From assembly GCA_029934165.1 (NCBI GenBank), contig JAOZMU010000050.1, positions 1-12,054 on the forward strand: a stretch of 12,054 bases of DNA, written 5' to 3'. The notes beneath the pieces are model-generated. The model searched no databases, had not been told where the DNA came from, and saw only the letters and a list, made by a program, of their open reading frames with translations. Of this stretch, positions 7,284 through 12,054 are shown piece after piece (position 1 is the first letter of the stretch; every line of letters starts with the position of its first letter). A program made the translations under genes and the position numbers. Source of the stretch: Bacteroidales bacterium. Its GTDB lineage: Bacteria > Bacteroidota > Bacteroidia > Bacteroidales > JAOZMU01.

Positions 7284-7296
7284 AGGTCTAAGACCT
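7284..7296. repeat. Short dyad in the gap between two operon genes
   Basis: AGGTCT (7284-7289) and AGACCT (7291-7296) are perfect complements with a single central base. The dyad overlaps the TAG stop of the LTA-synthase-like gene (7297-7295) and lies about 20 bases before the start of the next gene. The one-base centre cannot form an RNA hairpin without opening the stem, so a DNA-binding site or chance are the alternatives. The 14 nt at 7281-7294 recur inverted at 145-158. Confidence 0.4.
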
Positions 7297-9133
7297 ATTT
7301 TTTATTTCCCGAAAAATGATTCATAAATACCTGAAGGTAAGCCTTTCCACGCTTTACACTTTCATCTGTTGTGTTTTCGTTTCGCACAACCAACTTTCCA
7401 CCCGTAATATCGTAAACATACTCTAAACTATCTGATATAAAGCCAAATCCATTGTTGAAATCGTAAAAAGCAAAGTCGGGCTGGTTTTGTTGCACAATAT
7501 CTTTACCAAAAACATATTGTGTCGCATCGCCGCCAACTTGCCCCAGAATAGTTGGTGCAATATCCATTTGGCACGAAAAATCATCAATAACAGTATCGGT
7601 AACGGCAAGCGCACCACCAAGCCAAAGCATTGGTACATGGAACTTTAGCGGGACATGCGATGGAGTATTATTGGGGTGTCGTTGTCCATGGTCTGCCACC
7701 AGAATTACTACCGTATTTGCCCACCATTCCGTTTTTTTTGCGCCGTTAATAAATTCGCCAAGAGATTTATCGGTATAAAAAACGGAGTTCAAAAACATAC
7801 TTTCCTCATCATCGCCCTCAATGACTGTCTCCATCGGCACTTCAAAAGGTTCGTGGCTACTTTGCGACATTAAAACCTTGAAAAATGGTTGTTGTGCATC
7901 GCTTGCTTCAGCGAGAAAACGCTCGAAAACAATGTGGTCATGCACGCCCCACTTCGAGTTATAGGTCGAAGGGTCGAAATCTGTTTTTACTGTTAATTTA
8001 TCAAATTCGGAATTAGCAAGATACGACCGAAAATTTGCATAATCAATATCGTAACCATAAGTATAATGAGTAAAATAGCCTAAATCGTTGAAACTTTTAC
8101 TCAAAAAAGGTAATTCTTGCGATTTTTGCGGAAACTTCACAACCGAAGAAGTCGGATGTGAGGGATAACCATTTAGTATAGCGGGAATTGCTTTATCGGT
8201 ACGGTCGCCGCCAGCATAAAACCTCGAAAATAAAATACCTTCTTTTGCCAACGCACTAAAATTTGGCGCGACACCTTTTCGTCCGCCCAAAGGCTCGATG
8301 ACTTTAGATGTAAAACTCTCCAAAATCATTATCATAACATTTGGTTTTGAGGTCTTTAAGAGCATTTCGCGTTTGCCCTCACGTACAAACAATTCGTTGA
8401 AAAGTGTTTGCGCTTCCTCTTGCTCGAAAAACACAACAGGGCGATTTTTATTTAGCTTCGATAACGCATAGCCAACATTCCAAGTAACGTTTATTGCAGC
8501 GTGGTTAGCAAACAGATTATCAGAATGATAGAAAACAAAACCGACATTCATCGGAGCAATCCCGAGGCTACCACGAATGGGCAATATCAAAGTTCCTGTT
8601 ATAAAAAGAAAGGCAAGAGAAGTTTTCCAATTACTGGATTGGAATTTTGCAAAATGTGGAGCTATAAACTTAAAATACAAGTATATAAAGCCGACAAAAA
8701 GCACAAGCCAAATACCGCTTTGAACTAACGCAGCCATAATATTTACCGAACCTGCAATTTCCGATGGATTAGTGATATAGAGCAGTGGCGTTGCGTCCAT
8801 ACGAAAACCCCAGTGTCTGTACAACTCAACGTCGGCAACTATTAAAAGGCTGATAATTAGCAGCATAAGAACAGTATAAATACTCATAATCCAAGAAAGT
8901 ATTTTGCCTCTAAACCAAGCCGTTGCGATGAACAACAAACCGGGAATTAAAAGCAAATACCCTGTCATCGACATATCCAAACGGCTACCGTGTAACATGG
9001 CTAAAAACCAGTCTATTAGTGGCAAATTGCTTGATTTATCAAATTGATAGAACAAAAAAACAAAACGTGCCACGATGAAAAAAATCATCCAAAATATTGT
9101 ATAACGAAAATACTGTAATATCCTCTGTTTCAT
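7295..9133 (-). CDS. LTA synthase-family phosphotransferase (sulfatase fold)
   Basis: A 612-residue membrane enzyme of the alkaline phosphatase/sulfatase superfamily, LTA synthase type. About five membrane helices occupy residues 12-190, followed by a catalytic domain of about 350 residues facing the periplasm. Visible active-site elements, by analogy with LtaS: metal ligand Glu272 in MIMILESFTS; nucleophile Thr312 in GGDRTDKAIPAIL; Trp395 in SKWGVHDH; His427 in SSHEPF; and metal ligands Asp481-His482 in VVILVADHGQ. LtaS moves phosphoglycerol from phosphatidylglycerol to a growing chain. Gram-negative relatives (for example OpgB) decorate periplasmic glucans, and others transfer phosphoethanolamine. 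Bacteroidota are not known to make lipoteichoic acid, so a phospholipid-derived headgroup transfer to an envelope glycan or lipid is an inference. The start is ATG at 9133, 34 bases after the DUF1294-like gene, within the four-gene operon. Confidence 0.9.
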   Translation of the reverse strand: MKQRILQYFRYTIFWMIFFIVARFVFLFYQFDKSSNLPLIDWFLAMLHGSRLDMSMTGYLLLIPGLLFIATAWFRGKILSWIMSIYTVLMLLIISLLIVADVELYRHWGFRMDATPLLYITNPSEIAGSVNIMAALVQSGIWLVLFVGFIYLYFKFIAPHFAKFQSSNWKTSLAFLFITGTLILPIRGSLGIAPMNVGFVFYHSDNLFANHAAINVTWNVGYALSKLNKNRPVVFFEQEEAQTLFNELFVREGKREMLLKTSKPNVMIMILESFTSKVIEPLGGRKGVAPNFSALAKEGILFSRFYAGGDRTDKAIPAILNGYPSHPTSSVVKFPQKSQELPFLSKSFNDLGYFTHYTYGYDIDYANFRSYLANSEFDKLTVKTDFDPSTYNSKWGVHDHIVFERFLAEASDAQQPFFKVLMSQSSHEPFEVPMETVIEGDDEESMFLNSVFYTDKSLGEFINGAKKTEWWANTVVILVADHGQRHPNNTPSHVPLKFHVPMLWLGGALAVTDTVIDDFSCQMDIAPTILGQVGGDATQYVFGKDIVQQNQPDFAFYDFNNGFGFISDSLEYVYDITGGKLVVRNENTTDESVKRGKAYLQVFMNHFSGNKK

Positions 9134-9167
9134 GCTTTTAAATTAATCGTTGGATTTCCTAAAGTTT

Positions 9168-9458
9168 CTAAAAAGGGATACGTATAAAATGAAATTTAAC
9201 CCAAGCATCATGTACAAATTGTTTCGCAAATAGCTTTTTTTTCGCTGATGATTTATGGTTATAAATTTTGAACGCTATCAAAGTTCCAACCGCACCACCA
9301 AATGCTGCGTAAGTAATTAGGCTTACTTCGGCGGTTCGCATTTCGTTGTTTTTTGAGCTTTTGTACGAGCCATTCTCTGCCAAACGTTTATCCGAGGCAA
9401 CAACAAAGAAGCAAAAAATGTTTATGGCGATAAAAATAATCCACAATACTTTTTTCAT
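9168..9458 (-). CDS. Small DUF1294-like membrane protein
   Basis: A 96-residue protein with two hydrophobic segments (about 4-20 and 46-63). The spacing of conserved positions matches DUF1294: Asn at the first helix, then ASDKRLAENG, then RTAEVSL, a glycine-rich helix YAAFGGAVGTLIA, and NHKSSAKKKLF after it. The usual last hydrophobic helix is absent; the C-terminus is instead basic and aromatic (WVKFHFIRIPF), so the protein is a divergent or shortened member. The family's function is unknown. The start is ATG at 9458, only 16 bases after the stop of the Wzi/RemB-like gene, which supports cotranscription. Being so small and between two envelope genes, it may be an accessory subunit. Confidence 0.68.
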   Translation of the reverse strand: MKKVLWIIFIAINIFCFFVVASDKRLAENGSYKSSKNNEMRTAEVSLITYAAFGGAVGTLIAFKIYNHKSSAKKKLFAKQFVHDAWVKFHFIRIPF

Positions 9459-9474
9459 AATCTATGAAATTAAA

Positions 9475-11052
9475 TTAATAGTCTGAGTTTGAGTTAAATA
9501 ACGACGTTTTAATACCACACTTAAAAAATACGAAATCTCTGTTTTCAGCATCTGTAGAATAATGTTGAACAGCAATAGAGGCATCAAAAGACAAATTCCA
9601 TTTTTGGTTTATGAGATACCTAAAACTTGCTTCAGCATTGATTAGTTTAGTTTTTTTGCCCTGCAAAATATCGTTTCCATATTCTGCAACTCGGTTAGTA
9701 TAAGGCTTATAAATGTCGTGTCCCCAAAAATCTTCAGAGTTTCCTGTTTCGTCGCCATAAACCGCCGCGACAACTTTCAATCCATACCTCCAACGATTTT
9801 TATGTTGTTGAAGAATAAAAACGCCTTCCTGAAAATTTGCACCAAGCGGATGCGCAAGTGCTTCGCCTTCATTGGAATAGCAACGAAAAGCGTCATCGTG
9901 GGCATAGGTAAATGGACGCGCCATATTAAACTCGCCACGGACAAATAAACCGCTGATTCCGAAAGGTTTATGCGCTAAAAAGCCAGCCTGAATTGCATAT
10001 TTGTTTCCCCACCAACCGTTATTTTTAAGAAGCTCATTTATAGCAAATTCATCAATAAGAATTTGTCCGTAAATGTGGGTTTCGCCAAAAATATTGAATC
10101 GACTTCCGATGCCCAACAAAACATTATCCGGAGAACCTAACGAAAATTCAACAGGACGAAAAAACACAAACGGACTTGCATAATTGACATCAAAATTTCT
10201 GTTGCCCAGTGAGTCGATTGGATTCCAAATCACAGATTCAAAGGCATATACACTAATTTTTTTCGTTATATTCCAACTTAATGTATGAATGACGGCATGT
10301 TTACGAGCCAAATCTTGCGATAAATTCGGGTTAGTCAAATCGCGAAGCCAAGTATAAAGTATCGAATACTTTAGTTTCCAGACCGATAGGTTTAATTTGA
10401 AATATCCATAAGGAGCAGAATTTGCCGACAGCAAAAGAGAACGGTAGCCATCGCCAATAAAATTTCGTCCATTTCCAAGCACAAAGTTGAAATGCCTTGA
10501 TGGAGAATAACTTAGATAGCCTTGCCAATAAACGCCACTCAGTAGATTAGTTTTTGCATCGTAATTATTTGGCTTGCCAAAATGAGGTAAAGCAATTAAT
10601 TTAGAGTTATTTACAGTCGAGGAAGCAAACTCACTTTCATAGCCTAAAACGTCGACTTTCCATGCCAATTTTTCTTTGAAACGTCCTCCAACGGAAACTC
10701 CAGCGGCACGCAAAAAACGAGTCGAATTATCGACGCTGCTAAATTCTATCTCGGTCATTATTAGTGGGTTGACAAACAAATTCAAGCTGTCTTTATCAAA
10801 CTGCAACAAATTTTTGTTCCTAACAATACCCCAAAATCCGCTGCTTGTCTGAACTACATCGAATTTTTTAGACTTCAAAACCTCAGAATCAAGAAAGGGA
10901 CGAATAGCCGTATGACACAGATTTTCAGCATTATACACAACAGAATCTTTGCCATTAGTCTCACCCACTTTAATTAGGTGTTGCGCATAAACAGGCTTGT
11001 TTATCCAAAAAAGTCCGCACAAAAAAGCTATATAAAAAAAAGTTCTATTCAT
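9475..11052 (-). CDS. Outer-membrane beta-barrel protein, Wzi/RemB-like
   Basis: A 525-residue exported protein with a signal peptide (MNRTFFYIAFLCGLFWINKP, predicted cleavage after VYA at residue 23). The mature part is rich in alternating hydrophobic and aromatic strands (for example QGYLSYSPSRHFNFVLGNG and KYSILYTWLRDL), as expected for an outer-membrane barrel. The motif VLGNGRNFIGDGYRSLLLSA (about 191-210) is what I associate with the Bacteroidota capsule-assembly Wzi-like group that includes the gliding-motility protein RemB. Wzi binds capsular polysaccharide at the cell surface; RemB is needed for motility on some polysaccharide surfaces. Which role applies is unknown. No POTRA or TonB-box features are seen. 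The start is ATG at 11052, first gene of a likely operon with the DUF1294-like, LTA-synthase-like and 750-residue proteins, driven by the promoter proposed near 11121. Confidence 0.72.
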   Translation of the reverse strand: MNRTFFYIAFLCGLFWINKPVYAQHLIKVGETNGKDSVVYNAENLCHTAIRPFLDSEVLKSKKFDVVQTSSGFWGIVRNKNLLQFDKDSLNLFVNPLIMTEIEFSSVDNSTRFLRAAGVSVGGRFKEKLAWKVDVLGYESEFASSTVNNSKLIALPHFGKPNNYDAKTNLLSGVYWQGYLSYSPSRHFNFVLGNGRNFIGDGYRSLLLSANSAPYGYFKLNLSVWKLKYSILYTWLRDLTNPNLSQDLARKHAVIHTLSWNITKKISVYAFESVIWNPIDSLGNRNFDVNYASPFVFFRPVEFSLGSPDNVLLGIGSRFNIFGETHIYGQILIDEFAINELLKNNGWWGNKYAIQAGFLAHKPFGISGLFVRGEFNMARPFTYAHDDAFRCYSNEGEALAHPLGANFQEGVFILQQHKNRWRYGLKVVAAVYGDETGNSEDFWGHDIYKPYTNRVAEYGNDILQGKKTKLINAEASFRYLINQKWNLSFDASIAVQHYSTDAENRDFVFFKCGIKTSLFNSNSDY

Positions 11053-11428
11053 TGTTATATCCTATAAATAAGTAACTTACAAAACAAATTGTAGTAGAAA
11101 AATTTAGTATCCTAAACAAACAAAGATACAATTATATCTGCGGATTTGATAAAAAAATGTATATTTGTGTTAAAAGCAAAGCCTGTGGAAATTGAACTGA
11201 ACTGTACGAATTTAGAATTGGTTACTGCTTAAAAATTTATGTCGTTTGAAAAGTAAATTACATTTCACAAAACATTACAATCTGATACACAACCTGTTAT
11301 ACATCTTGCGTAAGCAACATTAAATGGGTTGATGACCTTATTTTTTATTGGAAATATTTTCAACATCAAATGTTACGTTAAAAACATAAAATAGTTACTA
11401 TTCACAGATTTTTAATAATCTTTTAATT
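11053..11428. other. Divergent intergenic region
   Basis: About 376 bp between two divergently transcribed genes, AT-rich and without a convincing coding frame, tRNA or stable hairpin. The left part holds the proposed minus-strand promoter (11121-11128). A plus-strand TATATTTG at 11160-11167 matches the -7 consensus, but its nearest TTTG is only 11 bp upstream and it would leave a leader of about 255 nt, so I do not call it a promoter of the gene at 11429. No promoter for that gene could be identified. Confidence 0.6.
11121..11128 (-). promoter_or_regulatory. Predicted Bacteroidota-type -7 box for the Wzi/RemB-like operon
   Basis: On the minus strand this reads TATCTTTG, a full match to the TAnnTTTG -7 consensus of Bacteroidota housekeeping promoters. 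About 20 bp upstream lies a T-rich TTTTTTTAT (around 11149-11157) that only partly resembles the TTTG -33 element. Transcription would start near 11113, leaving a leader of about 60 nt before the ATG at 11052. Confidence 0.5.
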
Positions 11429-11866
11429 ATGAAAAAACCAGCAATTATACTTATTGCAATTTTTTTGCCTGTTGTTTTTGCCTCTTGTACAGTGAATAAA
11501 CTGTCGAAAAAAGGCGTACCAGAAAAGAAAATCGTAACCGATTTGCTTGATATGTTTGTTGGCTCTTTTACGCCAGATGCTGCCAAAATGATGAAATTCA
11601 TTTCGCCAAAGTACATTGCAGAGAATAAACTCGACCTCAAATTTCTTCAAGTAAATACTTATAGTCCAGAAGGTTACAAGGTGTTATCGTACGACAGCGA
11701 AACAGGTACTATAAAAACAGAAATTTGGGGCGAGGACAAAGAATGGGTGCATGCCTTGGTTTTTAAGGTTGTCATGGAAAACAAAAAATTGTATTTATAC
11801 CCAGGTCGTTATAGTAAATCGTTTATTGACCCATGGTTCAAAGTACAAGCGTACATACAAAAATAA
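11429..11866 (+). CDS. Small lipoprotein of unknown function
   Basis: A 145-residue predicted lipoprotein, the only plus-strand gene. The signal peptide MKKPAIILIAIFLPVVFAS ends at Cys20, in the lipobox-like FASC, followed by TVNKLSKKG. The mature part of about 126 residues has a helix-rich first half (EKKIVTDLLDMFVGSF, DAAKMMKFISPKYIAENK). Its beta-like second half carries conserved-looking aromatic motifs (KTEIWGEDKEWVHALVFKVV, LYLYPGRYSKSFIDPWF). The layout resembles small cystatin/NTF2-like envelope proteins, but I do not recognise the family. There is no other cysteine after the lipidated one and no sequence likeness to the lipoprotein at 1700-2050. ATG at 11429 directly starts the signal peptide. 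No T-rich terminator hairpin follows; the second copy of the MITE-like element starts about 80 bases after the stop. Confidence 0.8.
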   Translation: MKKPAIILIAIFLPVVFASCTVNKLSKKGVPEKKIVTDLLDMFVGSFTPDAAKMMKFISPKYIAENKLDLKFLQVNTYSPEGYKVLSYDSETGTIKTEIWGEDKEWVHALVFKVVMENKKLYLYPGRYSKSFIDPWFKVQAYIQK

Positions 11867-11949
11867 AAAGGTGCAAAATTTAGTTATAACATCTTAATAT
11901 TTTCTTTGTCGAACTACGTTGGTTTTCGCTTTGTGTTTAGCGTTTTTGG

Positions 11950-12054
11950 CATTGCTGGTTCATAAAAAACGTAAGAATTTTTGTATGAGTACTTACAAAG
12001 GCGTTTTGCGGCAGGGATTGTAGCGGTAGCTCGGTGTGTTGGCATGCGATTTTT
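11950..12054. mobile_element. Second MITE-like element copy, cut by the window end
   Basis: 11950-11967 matches the terminal inverted repeat of the element at 2159-2395 in 14 of 18 positions, including GTTCATAAAA. At 11994-12031 it carries a 38-nt core matching the minus strand of 2349-2312 with one mismatch. The next 23 bases keep the same spacing but diverge before rejoining at GCGATTTTT at the window end. The other terminus and any target-site duplication lie outside the window. Just upstream, 11926-11955 also resembles the opposite arm of the element (TTTTCGCTT and GCGTTTTTGGCA), perhaps a remnant of an older copy. Confidence 0.7.

Noticed and set aside
7295..9133. Arylsulfatase assignment for the sulfatase-fold enzyme
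   Set aside because: The nucleophile position is Thr312 in GGDRT rather than the Cys/Ser-x-Pro-x-Arg sulfatase signature, and the N-terminal membrane helices fit the LTA synthase type.
11160..11167. TATATTTG as a promoter of the plus-strand lipoprotein
   Set aside because: The nearest TTTG is only 11 bp upstream and the leader would be about 255 nt; both are poor fits.
11053..11428. Possible small RNA or riboswitch in the divergent gap
   Set aside because: No stable hairpin, conserved aptamer-like pattern or T-rich terminator was found by eye.

Overview
The window looks like a chromosomal segment of a low-GC member of the Bacteroidota. This rests on the AT-rich sequence, lipoproteins with short Cys-lipobox signal peptides, a signal peptidase I of the Bacteroidota type (SMEN box and a long insertion before the NDNR box), a Wzi/RemB-like outer-membrane barrel, and a TAnnTTTG-type promoter box. 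The genus cannot be told from what is visible. There are no rRNA, tRNA, CRISPR or phage genes.

Layout. All genes up to 11052 lie on the minus strand and only the last gene is on the plus strand. From right to left along minus-strand transcription: (1) a likely four-gene operon (11052 down to 5011) encodes a Wzi/RemB-like outer-membrane barrel, a small DUF1294-like membrane protein, an LTA-synthase-type phosphotransferase/sulfatase-fold membrane enzyme, and a large membrane-anchored protein of unknown function; (2) a two-gene unit (4840 to 2424) encodes a YihY/BrkB-family membrane protein and signal peptidase I; (3) a small lipoprotein (2050 to 1700); (4) an SPFH/prohibitin-family membrane protein (1469 to 651) closed by a clear intrinsic terminator; (5) a small thioredoxin-like protein (552 to 217). 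A 376-bp intergenic region separates operon 1 from a divergently transcribed small lipoprotein (11429 to 11866). Nearly every product belongs to the cell envelope or its biogenesis.

The most distinctive non-coding structure is a 237-bp MITE-like element at 2159-2395. It is an imperfect palindrome with 18-bp terminal inverted repeats (16/18 identical), flanked by perfect 10-bp direct repeats that look like a target-site duplication. A second copy begins near 11950 and runs off the window end, sharing a 38-nt core with one mismatch. A fragment of the same arm sequence lies at 4947-4979. All three are intergenic and richer in G+C than their surroundings. A smaller dyad motif (14 identical nucleotides) occurs at 145-158 and again, inverted, at 7281-7294.

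Several open frames start upstream at TTG or GTG, but the better starts are internal ATGs (552, 1469, 2050, 3458); the coordinates here use those starts.
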